A DNA stretch of 64,000 nucleotides from assembly GCF_000407505.1 (NCBI RefSeq), contig NZ_ASWE01000003.1, positions 434,001 through 498,000 on the forward strand. Reading direction: 5' to 3'. The notes below the pieces were generated by a model, which saw nothing but the letters and a program-made list of their open reading frames with translations, was not told the DNA's origin and did no database searches. Of this stretch, positions 8,769 to 16,842 are shown one piece after another; within the stretch, counting starts at the first letter, position 1; the number at the start of each line of letters is the position of its first letter. The translations under genes and the position numbers were made by a program. This stretch comes from Enterococcus phoeniculicola ATCC BAA-412. GTDB taxonomy: Bacteria > Bacillota > Bacilli > Lactobacillales > Enterococcaceae.

Positions 8769-8802
8769 ATGCAACGATTGTAATTGAGATAGTTCGTACG
8801 TA

Positions 8803-8840
8803 TTAAAGCGTTTACATAAGAGGTATCATAAATCCATAAT
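8803..8840 (+). promoter_or_regulatory. promoter and cre-like box of the AllH operon
   Basis: TTAAAGCGTTTACA at 8803-8816 matches the CcpA cre consensus (TGWAARCGYTWNCW) at 13 of 14 positions. Its end, TTTACA, can serve as the -35, with CATAAT at 8835-8840 as the -10 after 18 bases. Binding of CcpA there would block transcription when glucose is present. Confidence 0.5.
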
Positions 8841-8863
8841 CAGAAATAGAAGAAGGTGAGGCA

Positions 8864-9736
8864 ATGGTCTATCAAGAATATTTAGTGAAATCAGGTACGT
8901 TTTCGGATACTCAGCTTGCACAGCTAGAAACTTATAGGGGAAACGTACATAGCATTTTCCATCGTACAATGAATCTAATAGACGAAAATGAGACGTTACT
9001 AACCTTGTCTACGGATGAATTAGATGCCGCTCCTCAAACTTTGCAGCTTTCCAATTTTTTTCCTAATGAATCCATTCGTCAGGGGATGAGAGTGGTAGGT
9101 GGAAACAATTGTTTACTTGTTGATTCAAAATGGCGGTTTGATTTTAAAAACATGGTGAGTCAAGGGATTGAACAGCCTACGTTTTTCTTTCATTCGGCGC
9201 TGTCTTCTCAACTGGTATTTGTAACCAAACAGATACATCAAAAAAAGAAAGAAAAAGTGGGAGTAACAGCATTTGAGCAAGCTGTTTACTCTAAGCTGGA
9301 GGAAGTGACAACAGCATTTGAACAGGCGATTTTGGTAAATGATAAAAAAGAAATAGAGAGACAAATAAACCAATTAATTGGACTTGGGATTGGGCTCACT
9401 CCATCTGGTGATGATTATTTAACAGGATTCTTTTTAGTGACAGGGATGAATCGGTATCCCTATCCGTGGGTGAATCGACTACTGAGTGAGCTGTTTTCTA
9501 AGAGTGCTGGCAAAACAAATAGTATTAGTCAAACACAGATGAAGCTTGCATTAAACGGACAAGCTAGAGAACGATTAGTCCTTTTTTTAAAAGAAATGAT
9601 GCAAGAGACAACCGATGTTCAGCTGGAAAAGCGAAAAGAGGAGGTTCTAAAAATTGGTTCATCCTCAGGTGAAGATATCCTGAAGGGCATGCTTGCTGGA
9701 ATAAAATTAACCATTCAACTAGGAGGAAAAAAATAA
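8864..9736 (+). CDS. allH: DUF2877 protein, AllH/YahE-like carbamoyltransferase subunit
   Basis: 290 residues. The DUF2877 signature LGIGLTPSGDDYLTGFF lies near residues 175-191, followed by a C-terminal helical part with a GSSSGEDILKGMLAGI repeat of the same theme. In E. coli, AllH with AllF and AllG forms the oxamate carbamoyltransferase that splits oxalurate into oxamate and carbamoyl phosphate. YahE is a paralogue of unknown substrate. It is the first gene of the operon and ends in TAATG, sharing one base with the next gene. AAGGTGAG precedes the ATG. The assignment to allH is by family and gene order; the actual substrate may differ because no allantoin genes are seen here. Confidence 0.8.
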   Translation: MVYQEYLVKSGTFSDTQLAQLETYRGNVHSIFHRTMNLIDENETLLTLSTDELDAAPQTLQLSNFFPNESIRQGMRVVGGNNCLLVDSKWRFDFKNMVSQGIEQPTFFFHSALSSQLVFVTKQIHQKKKEKVGVTAFEQAVYSKLEEVTTAFEQAILVNDKKEIERQINQLIGLGIGLTPSGDDYLTGFFLVTGMNRYPYPWVNRLLSELFSKSAGKTNSISQTQMKLALNGQARERLVLFLKEMMQETTDVQLEKRKEEVLKIGSSSGEDILKGMLAGIKLTIQLGGKK

Positions 9737-11289
9737 TGACGCTAACTGTAAAAATTATGGAAAACCGATATGTAGACTCTGTTTCTCTTATGGCTTTATC
9801 AACAAGAGCCAATGAACTAGATGGAGTAAATGAGGTAATTGTGGCTATGGCAACAGATATGAATAAAGAAGTAATGGAAAATGTTCATTTGTTTAACGAA
9901 GAAATTAAACAAGCAAAGTCCAGCGATTTAGTGATTGCAATGACCGTTGAAAATGCGGAACAGTCTGATAGTCTTTTTGAACAAATTGAACAAATGATGA
10001 ATGAGAAGAAAACCATCACGCAAGGACAATCTGAACAAGTTTTTTCAACCATTGATACGGCAGTTGAGGCTAATCCAGAAGCGAATTTAGCATTGATCTC
10101 AGTGAATGGATTATTTGCAGCAAGAGAAGCAAGAAAGGCTTTAGAAAAAAATCTTCATGTCATGATGTTTAGCGACAATGTAGCAGTAGAAGAAGAGATC
10201 AGCCTGAAACAATTTGCACATGAACGAGGATTATTCATGATGGGACCAGATTGTGGTACGGCAATTATTAACAACAAGGGATTAGGCTTTGCAAACAAGG
10301 TTCGCTCTGGATCTATTGGAATTATCGGGGCTTCTGGTACTGGTTCACAGGAACTATCTGTTCGCATCCATGAATTTGGCGGAGGGATTTCTCAGTTGAT
10401 TGGAACGGGTGGACGTGATTTGAGTCAGGCAGTAGGCGGGTTGATGATGCTGGATGCAATGGACGAGCTGGAAAAAGATGAGCAGACCAAAGTGATTGCG
10501 CTTATTTCAAAACCGCCAGCTAAGGAAGTAGAAAAGAAAATCATAGACAAAGCGAAAATGATGAGTAAGCCTGTGGTTGTCTGGTTTGTTGGTAGTGAGA
10601 AAGAAAGCCAAGAAGAAAATGTCTATTTTGAAAAATATTCAAAAAATGCAGCGCTAAAAGCAGTCGAGCTAGCAGGAATTGATTTATCTACATTAGACCT
10701 TCATCCATTGAACTGGCCACTCATTCAAGAGGTTCGAGAATCTTTTGGTTCAGAGAAAAAATATATTCGCGGTTTATTTGCAGGAGGAACCCTTTGTGCA
10801 GAAGCGTTGACAATTGCTGAAGAAACATTAGCTGATGTTTACAGTAATATTTCTCATGAACCAGAAAAACAGCCAGACGATTTGTTCCATAGTAAAGGAC
10901 ACACCTTTATTGACTTTGGGGCTGATGAGTACACCAATGGGAAGCCGCATCCTATGATTGACCCAAGCAATCGAATTGAGCGGTTTAGAAAAGAAGCAAG
11001 AGATCCAGAAGTGGGTGTAATTATTCTTGATTTTGTTCTAGGATTTGGTGCACATCCTGATCCGGTAGGGATGATGGTGGATGAAATAAAACAAGCAAAA
11101 GAGCAGGCAAGAAAAGAAGGCAGAGCTTTAGAGATTTTAGGTTATGTTTTAGGAACAGAGTTAGATGAACAAGTGCTAACTAAGCAGATAGACCAATTGA
11201 TTGAAGCAGGTGGTATTTATGCAAGCAGTAGCCAAAACACAGGACTTTTAGCTCGAGAATTTGTGGGAAAAGGAGAACATCATGAATAA
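9736..11289 (+). CDS. allF: FdrA-family protein, AllF/YahF-like carbamoyltransferase subunit
   Basis: 517 residues with the FdrA layout related to succinyl-CoA synthetase alpha chains. A nucleotide-type loop GIIGASGTGSQELSVRIHEFGGGISQLIGTG begins near residue 193. A second acyl-CoA-ligase-like part from about 340 includes LFAGGTLCAEAL, and FVLGFGAHPDP lies near 435. E. coli FdrA (AllF) is a subunit of oxamate carbamoyltransferase. Here the gene sits between the AllH and AllG homologues, with 1-base and 8-base overlaps, so the three proteins are probably made in equal amounts as one enzyme. It should work on a carbamoylated acid and phosphate to give carbamoyl phosphate for the kinase at the end of the operon. 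Confidence 0.82.
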   Translation: MTLTVKIMENRYVDSVSLMALSTRANELDGVNEVIVAMATDMNKEVMENVHLFNEEIKQAKSSDLVIAMTVENAEQSDSLFEQIEQMMNEKKTITQGQSEQVFSTIDTAVEANPEANLALISVNGLFAAREARKALEKNLHVMMFSDNVAVEEEISLKQFAHERGLFMMGPDCGTAIINNKGLGFANKVRSGSIGIIGASGTGSQELSVRIHEFGGGISQLIGTGGRDLSQAVGGLMMLDAMDELEKDEQTKVIALISKPPAKEVEKKIIDKAKMMSKPVVVWFVGSEKESQEENVYFEKYSKNAALKAVELAGIDLSTLDLHPLNWPLIQEVRESFGSEKKYIRGLFAGGTLCAEALTIAEETLADVYSNISHEPEKQPDDLFHSKGHTFIDFGADEYTNGKPHPMIDPSNRIERFRKEARDPEVGVIILDFVLGFGAHPDPVGMMVDEIKQAKEQARKEGRALEILGYVLGTELDEQVLTKQIDQLIEAGGIYASSSQNTGLLAREFVGKGEHHE

Positions 11290-12700
11290 TTTATTTGGAT
11301 CAGAATTAACAGTCATTAATGTTGGCATTCAACAGTTTTCTGAGGATATTAAAAAACAAGGTGGAAAGGTTGTTCAGCTTGACTGGGCACCTCCGGGATT
11401 TGGAAATTCAGAAGTATTGGAAGCATTAGCACGAATTGAAACACCTGAAAATATGGAAAAAATTAAACAAGCCAATGAAGAGGTTTTTCAACGGATTACG
11501 AATGGGCGCATCTTTTTAACTGGCTATCAACAAGCCATTGATGTTGTTCCTAATATGACAAAGAATACTATCCTACATGCAGGACCGCCAATTACATGGG
11601 AAAAAATGAATGGGCCAATGCAAGGAGCAGTTTTAGGCGCAATCGTATTTGAAGGGCTGGCAAAAGATTTAGAGGAGGCACGAGTTGTTGCCGAAATGGG
11701 CGGAGTTATTTTTTCTCCTTGTCATGAACATGATTGCGTAGGCTCGATGGCGGGTGTAACATCTGCTTCTATGTATGTCCACATTGTTGAAAACAGAACC
11801 TATGGAAATATCGCTTATACCAATCTAAGTGAGCAGCTGTCAAAAATTCTTCGTATGGGAGCCAATGACCAATCAGTTATTGATCGCCTGAACTGGATGC
11901 GCGATGTATTTGGCCCTATGCTGAGTGAGGCAATGACCTTGAATCCTACAGGGATTGATTTAGGACTTCTAGCAGCGCAGGCTGTTCACATGGGAGATGA
12001 GCTTCATAATCGAAACGTGGCTGGAACTACCTTGCTGATTCAAGCATTGACGCCGTATCTCATACAAACAAACTTTTCTGTTGAACAACAAAAAGAAGTT
12101 TTTGATTTTGTTGCAAGCAGTGACTATTTTTCAGGACCAACATGGATGGCATTTTGTAAAGCAGCACTGGATGCGGCGGCTGATGTTCCTTACAGTACCG
12201 TCTTAACAACAATGGCTAGAAATGGGACAGAATTTGGTATTAGAGTTAGTGGTCTTGGGCAGGAGAATTGGTTCATTGGTCCTTCTCAAAAAGTGCTTGG
12301 GCCAATGTTTGCAGGTTATAAAGAAGAGGATTCAGGTTTAGATATAGGAGACAGCGCAATTACGGAGACGTTTGGTTTAGGGGGATTTGCGATGGCAGCA
12401 GCACCTGCAATTGTCGCCTTAGTTGGCGGAACAGTTTCAGATGCTATTGACTACACAATGAAAATGGAAACCATTACTACTGGAAATAATGTAAACATCA
12501 CCATTCCTGCCTTGAACTTTTTAGGTTTGCCAACAGGAATTGACTTGCTAAAAGTAGTTCAAACTAATACCTTACCTCTGATTAATACCGCTATTGCGCA
12601 TAAAGAAGCAGGTATCGGTATGATTGGTGCAGGAATCACGCATCCACCAATGGAAGCTTTCCAAAAAGCGATTATTGCCTTTAGTAAACAATTTGATTAA
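11282..12700 (+). CDS. allG: DUF1116 protein, AllG/YahG-like carbamoyltransferase subunit
   Basis: 472 residues from the ATG at 11282. AAGGAG lies six to seven bases upstream; an upstream in-frame TTG at 11261 lies before this site and is unlikely. The DUF1116 family features are clear: GPPITWEKMNGPMQGAVLGA, CHEHDCVGSMAGVTSASM near residues 145-160, and a glycine-rich late region GLGGFAMAAAPAIVALVGG. It is probably the third subunit of the carbamoyltransferase. It overlaps the AllF gene by eight bases, so translation is probably coupled. The conserved His/Cys cluster CHEHDC may be catalytic, but that is inference. Confidence 0.82.
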   Translation: MNNLFGSELTVINVGIQQFSEDIKKQGGKVVQLDWAPPGFGNSEVLEALARIETPENMEKIKQANEEVFQRITNGRIFLTGYQQAIDVVPNMTKNTILHAGPPITWEKMNGPMQGAVLGAIVFEGLAKDLEEARVVAEMGGVIFSPCHEHDCVGSMAGVTSASMYVHIVENRTYGNIAYTNLSEQLSKILRMGANDQSVIDRLNWMRDVFGPMLSEAMTLNPTGIDLGLLAAQAVHMGDELHNRNVAGTTLLIQALTPYLIQTNFSVEQQKEVFDFVASSDYFSGPTWMAFCKAALDAAADVPYSTVLTTMARNGTEFGIRVSGLGQENWFIGPSQKVLGPMFAGYKEEDSGLDIGDSAITETFGLGGFAMAAAPAIVALVGGTVSDAIDYTMKMETITTGNNVNITIPALNFLGLPTGIDLLKVVQTNTLPLINTAIAHKEAGIGMIGAGITHPPMEAFQKAIIAFSKQFD

Positions 12701-12719
12701 GAGAAAGGAGGGCTCTTTA

Positions 12720-13847
12720 ATGAGGTCAAATGCTTCAATTTTTGAAGTAATTCAAGAGAATCAACTAGAAAAATTAGAAGAACACTTAAAGAATAAAGAA
12801 TCGATACATTTACTGGATTCTATGGAACGCTCCCCTTTGATGCATGCAGTTTTAGCAAATAATTTGGCGATGACTGGTTTATTAATAGAAGCAGGTGCTA
12901 ATCCGAATCAAAAAGATGCTACTGAATTATCTCCATTCATCGCTGCAGCGGCTAATGGGTTTGATGAGGTGTTTCAACTACTCTTAACTGCACAGCCAGA
13001 ATTGACCTCTGTGAATCGCTTTGGGGGGACAGCACTTCTTCCTTCCAGTGAAAAAGGCTATTTAAAAACGGTTCAGTTAGCAATTGGTGCAGGTGTTCCA
13101 GTGAATCATGTCAATCGATTGGGCTGGTCAGCATTGTTGGAGGCGGTTATTTTAGGCGATGGAGGATTTCTTTACCAAGACGTGATTCGTACGTTAATGG
13201 CAGGGGGGGCAGACATCTATCAAGAGGATGATGAAAAGCAACATAGCTTAGATTATGCAAAAAAACGAGGACAAAAAGAAATAGTTGCACTATTAGAACA
13301 AACAGATGCTGATGGATATGAACAAATTCGCACTAGTATTCGTCAAAACGACTGGATTTCGGCATTGGCAAAGCTCTATGTAAAAATAGAGGAACCAAAA
13401 AAACAATTTTATTTAGGGTATGTGTTTGAACAGCTGAAGAACTACGAACAAAGTCGTTATTATTATCAGAAAGGCGCACAGACAGAAATACAATTTTATT
13501 TTTACTTGGCTATTTTAGAAAGAAAACTTGGGCATAAACAAGCTGCACTTTCTTATTTTGATAAGGGCGCAAAGCAGGATCAGGGGAGTTTTTTTAGTTA
13601 TCATAAATCTAACTATTTACGAGAGCTTGGTGAACATGAGGCAGCTATTGAAGTTATGGATACTTTACTTAAAAAAAATCCTAACCGAGTTGACTATATG
13701 TTCCATAAAGCAAACAGCTTGCGTAGCATAGGAAAATTACAACTGGCGGTAGAAACGCTGGAGCAAGCCGCACAATTGGTACCAGAAAATGAACTCTATC
13801 AAGAACAGGCAGAACAGGTGAAAAAAATAATCGTACAAGGAGAATAA
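12720..13847 (+). CDS. ankyrin-repeat and TPR protein of the carbamoyltransferase operon
   Basis: 375 residues from the ATG at 12720, which follows GAAAGGAGGG. Residues 1-200 hold about five ankyrin repeats (e.g. ERSPLMHAVLANNLAMTGLLIEAGANPN, GWSALLEAV, then LMAGGADIYQEDDE). Residues about 220-370 hold TPR-like helical pairs (FYLGYVFEQLKNYEQSRYYYQKGA, EAAIEVMDTLLKKNPNRVDYMFHKANSL). Neither part has catalytic motifs or a signal peptide, so it is probably a cytoplasmic scaffold. E. coli has an ankyrin protein, YahD, immediately before yahE-yahF-yahG, so an ankyrin partner seems to be a repeated companion of this enzyme family. The TPR extension is absent from YahD as I remember it. Confidence 0.78.
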   Translation: MRSNASIFEVIQENQLEKLEEHLKNKESIHLLDSMERSPLMHAVLANNLAMTGLLIEAGANPNQKDATELSPFIAAAANGFDEVFQLLLTAQPELTSVNRFGGTALLPSSEKGYLKTVQLAIGAGVPVNHVNRLGWSALLEAVILGDGGFLYQDVIRTLMAGGADIYQEDDEKQHSLDYAKKRGQKEIVALLEQTDADGYEQIRTSIRQNDWISALAKLYVKIEEPKKQFYLGYVFEQLKNYEQSRYYYQKGAQTEIQFYFYLAILERKLGHKQAALSYFDKGAKQDQGSFFSYHKSNYLRELGEHEAAIEVMDTLLKKNPNRVDYMFHKANSLRSIGKLQLAVETLEQAAQLVPENELYQEQAEQVKKIIVQGE

Positions 13848-13851
13848 GACC

Positions 13852-15342
13852 ATGACAACAACTGAAAAGATCGTTGCCACTGACCAACTGCTCCAAGAAG
13901 CAGAGGAGAAAAAAATCATTCAGCTTGATACAGAGAGAAACACCGAATTTTCTAAAGATTTGTTGCCAAAAACTGGAGAGGATAAGAATTGGGGAATCTT
14001 ACAATTTACTACCTTATGGATGGGGCCCGTTCACAATATTCTATCCTACATGACCGTTGCAGGATTCTTTATCTTAGGGTTAAATACAAAACAAGTTATC
14101 GCAGCTGTCATGACTTCAGCCGTCATTGTGTCTTTCTTTTATGTTATTAATGGGATTGCCTCTGCTAAATATGGAATTCCATTTGCGATGTTGATTCGTT
14201 CCGTCTTTGGAATTAAAGGATCTATTTTTCCTTCGCTAGCCCGTGGATTGATTGCGGGTGTCGTATTTTTTGGCACACAGAGTGTTATTTCAGCACAGGC
14301 ATTTGACGTGATTTTTGAACGGTTAATTCCAGGTTATATGACTATTGGCGGTTCAGCGACGATTCTAGGGTTCCCAATATACAGTAGTATCAGTTTTGTA
14401 CTTGTATGGCTAGTGACTGTGGGTCTGTTTATTGGGGGAACAAAAGTATTGGATAAACTAGGAACGTATGCTTCACCAGTTGTCTATGTATTTATTATTG
14501 GCGCAGCTATTTGGTCAATCAATATCGCAGGAGGCTTTGGAAATGTCTATAATTTTGAACCAGAAAATGCACAGTTTTCTATTCCATTATTTATTGCTTG
14601 TGTCAGTGCGTTAGTTTCAAACTGGGCAGGTCCAATCGTGAATATAGGGGATTTTACACAAAAAGCCAAAAATTTAAAGGCAATGATTATCGGGTTGCCG
14701 TTAGGCTTTATCGCTTCTTATATCTTGTTTGCTATCACCTGTGTAGGCTTGATTGCAGGGACTCAAATTGCTTTTAATCGTCCTATTTTTAACATTGTAG
14801 AAGCAATTGATAAGATGCAGAGCACAGCAGCTGTTATCGTGTTGATTTTAGCATTAAATTTAGGGGCAACGGCCTTTGTTGTCTTTGGTAATCTCTTTCC
14901 AGCAGGATTACAACTAGCAAGTCTGTTTCCAAGTAAACTAAGCGTCATAAAAGGTGGAATACTGACAGCCGTTATCGGCACACTTATCATGCCGTGGAAG
15001 TTAGTGGAAAGCCAAGAAACACTCTTTTATTTTTACAGCTTTATCGGATCAATGTTTGGACCGATTGCGGGAATCATGTTGTCTGACTTCTTTATTGCTA
15101 AAAAGCAGAAAATAGAATTGAAAGCAATCTATGTAACGGAAGCAAATGAAAACCAACTCGCAAAAAATTATAATAAACCAGCTATGTGGACACTGGGTAT
15201 TTCGTTTGCTGTCTGTATGATTGGCGCCTTTTTCCAAAAAGTAGAGCTGTTGAAGCTTATTAATGATTTTGCCTTTTTCTCAGGATTAATTCTTTCATTT
15301 ATTTTATATACTGGCTGGACACTAACAAAAGAAAAGGAGTAG
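13852..15342 (+). CDS. NCS1-family nucleobase/allantoin permease
   Basis: 496 residues with about twelve membrane spans. After a hydrophilic N-terminus come WGILQFTTLWMGPVHNILSYMTVAGFF, then AKYGIPFAMLIRSVFGIKGS, the marker region of the nucleobase-cation-symport-1 family (cytosine, uracil, allantoin, hydantoin or thiamine carriers). Late motifs include SNWAGPIVNIGDFTQ and GSMFGPIAGIMLSDFFI. It imports a heterocyclic base or its derivative with a proton or sodium ion. It starts four bases after the ankyrin-TPR gene and is followed four bases later by a deaminase gene. The exact substrate cannot be read, but it is presumably the compound this operon breaks down. Confidence 0.87.
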   Translation: MTTTEKIVATDQLLQEAEEKKIIQLDTERNTEFSKDLLPKTGEDKNWGILQFTTLWMGPVHNILSYMTVAGFFILGLNTKQVIAAVMTSAVIVSFFYVINGIASAKYGIPFAMLIRSVFGIKGSIFPSLARGLIAGVVFFGTQSVISAQAFDVIFERLIPGYMTIGGSATILGFPIYSSISFVLVWLVTVGLFIGGTKVLDKLGTYASPVVYVFIIGAAIWSINIAGGFGNVYNFEPENAQFSIPLFIACVSALVSNWAGPIVNIGDFTQKAKNLKAMIIGLPLGFIASYILFAITCVGLIAGTQIAFNRPIFNIVEAIDKMQSTAAVIVLILALNLGATAFVVFGNLFPAGLQLASLFPSKLSVIKGGILTAVIGTLIMPWKLVESQETLFYFYSFIGSMFGPIAGIMLSDFFIAKKQKIELKAIYVTEANENQLAKNYNKPAMWTLGISFAVCMIGAFFQKVELLKLINDFAFFSGLILSFILYTGWTLTKEKE

Positions 15343-15346
15343 GAAG

Positions 15347-15793
15347 ATGACTGATTATTTAAAATTAGCGGTGGATGCGACGTTGGAAGGAATGAAGCGT
15401 GGAGACGGTGGTCCATTCGGTGCTACAATCGTTCGTAACGGTGAGGTAATTGTAGCCGTCGGAAATACAATGATGCGAGACACGGATCCATCTGCCCATG
15501 CAGAAATGGTAGCGGTTAGAGAAGCTTGTAAAAAACTGGACACGATGGATTTATCTGATTGTGAAGTCTATGCTACTTGTGAACCTTGTCCAATGTGTGT
15601 AGGAGCGATGATGTGGGCAAATATTACGCAGGTATATTATTGCAGCACCAGAGAAGATGCAGCAAAACATGGGTTTTCAGATATGCATTTAAGAAACTAT
15701 TTGGACGGAAGCGACAAATCAGCACTAACAATGGAGAAAGTAGCGAACAGAGAAGACTGTGACCATTTATGGGAAGCTTTTAAAGAAAGATAA
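15347..15793 (+). CDS. zinc-dependent nucleobase deaminase (guanine deaminase-like)
   Basis: 148 residues of the cytidine/deoxycytidylate deaminase fold. The zinc site is complete: HAE with His51 and Glu53, and PCPMC with Cys81 and Cys84. The flanking GGPFGATIV and TDPSAHAEMVAVREAC strongly resemble B. subtilis guanine deaminase GuaD rather than the tRNA deaminase TadA. It would remove an exocyclic amino group from a base, releasing ammonia. It is co-transcribed with the permease and carbamate kinase. Guanine to xanthine is the family precedent; a related amino-heterocycle is equally possible given the context. Confidence 0.82.
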   Translation: MTDYLKLAVDATLEGMKRGDGGPFGATIVRNGEVIVAVGNTMMRDTDPSAHAEMVAVREACKKLDTMDLSDCEVYATCEPCPMCVGAMMWANITQVYYCSTREDAAKHGFSDMHLRNYLDGSDKSALTMEKVANREDCDHLWEAFKER

Positions 15794-15807
15794 GAGAGGA
15801 GTCATAT

Positions 15808-16740
15808 ATGGAAAAACAGACGATTGTTATTGCATTGGGAGGGAATGCTATTTTACAACCTGGACAAACAGGAACCTTTCAGGCGCAGATGGAAAATATT
15901 GAGCGGAGTATGAAAAGTATTGGTTCACTTATAAATGAGGGGCATCGAGTAGCAATCGTTCATGGAAACGGTCCACAGGTAGGGCAGATTTTGCAGCAAA
16001 ATGAACTCGCAAGTCCTGTTATTCCGGAACAACCATTGGCTGCGTGTAGTGCTGAATCACAAGGATATATAGGGTATATGATTCAAGAATCATTCAAAAA
16101 TTTATTTCCGACAATAGAAGCGGCGACACTTGTTACACTGACAGAAGTTGATCCTTCAGATGAGGCGTTTCACAATCCAACCAAACCAATTGGCACCTTT
16201 TATTCTGAAGAACAGGCACATGAGTTGAGAAAAGAAAAAGGCTGGAACATGCAAGAGGATGCAGGACGTGGGTATAGAAGAGTCGTTGCTTCTCCAGCAC
16301 CTATCCGAATTCTTGAAACACCTATCATAAAAAAATTATTGAATCAAGACATTGTAGTCGTTTCTACTGGCGGTGGAGGAATTCCTGTTGTAAAAAACGA
16401 GCAGGGAAACTATTTAGGAGTTGCTGCTGTAGTGGACAAAGACTTATCTGCATTACAGTTATCAAAAGATATTGAGGCCGATAAGTTAATGATTTTGACG
16501 GATGTTTCCAATGTTTATATTAACTATGGAAAACCGGAACAACAAAAATTAGAGGCGATTACTGTAGAGCAGGCACAAAAATATATGGATGAAGGACAAT
16601 TTTCAAAAGGAAGTATGGCGCCAAAAATGGCGGCAGCGATTGACTTTTCAAAACAAGGAAAGACAGCAATCATTTGTTCATTAGAAGATGCCTTTGCTGC
16701 ACTAAAAGGTGAGGCGGGCACTCGAGTGATTGGAGTGTAA
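15808..16740 (+). CDS. arcC: carbamate kinase
   Basis: 310 residues, the usual length. The start IVIALGGNAILQPGQ and the VHGNGPQVGQILQQNE loop are typical, as are VVSTGGGGIPVV, LTDVSNVYINYGKP and the end GSMAPKMAAAIDFSKQG. The enzyme converts carbamoyl phosphate and ADP to ATP, CO2 and ammonia in the cytoplasm. Arginine deiminase genes (arcA, arcB) are absent here. As last gene of the operon it supplies the energy-yielding step after the AllFGH-like carbamoyltransferase, as in E. coli allK (ybcF) and yahI. GAGAGGAG precedes the ATG and a strong terminator follows. Confidence 0.92.
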   Translation: MEKQTIVIALGGNAILQPGQTGTFQAQMENIERSMKSIGSLINEGHRVAIVHGNGPQVGQILQQNELASPVIPEQPLAACSAESQGYIGYMIQESFKNLFPTIEAATLVTLTEVDPSDEAFHNPTKPIGTFYSEEQAHELRKEKGWNMQEDAGRGYRRVVASPAPIRILETPIIKKLLNQDIVVVSTGGGGIPVVKNEQGNYLGVAAVVDKDLSALQLSKDIEADKLMILTDVSNVYINYGKPEQQKLEAITVEQAQKYMDEGQFSKGSMAPKMAAAIDFSKQGKTAIICSLEDAFAALKGEAGTRVIGV

Positions 16741-16742
16741 TA

Positions 16743-16823
16743 AAAAAGACCTTTCATGATAAGAAATCAACGGTGTGTATCTGGACTCGTCGATTTCTAA
16801 AAAATGAAAAGGTCTTTTTTTTG
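16743..16823. terminator. bidirectional intrinsic terminator
   Basis: AAAAGACCTTTCAT pairs with ATGAAAAGGTCTTTT, with an inner AGAAATC/GATTTCT stem, and a run of eight Ts follows. It ends both the carbamate kinase operon and the convergent membrane-protein gene. Confidence 0.88.
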
Positions 16824-16842
16824 TTGCTTGAATAATGATTGT

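Noticed and set aside
15347-15793. Deaminase as tRNA adenosine deaminase TadA
   Set aside because: The GGPFGA and DPSAHAE contexts and its place in a base-catabolism operon fit a GuaD-like enzyme better.
15808-16740. Carbamate kinase as part of the arginine deiminase pathway
   Set aside because: No arcA, arcB or arginine/ornithine exchanger is nearby; the gene is embedded in the carbamoyltransferase operon.
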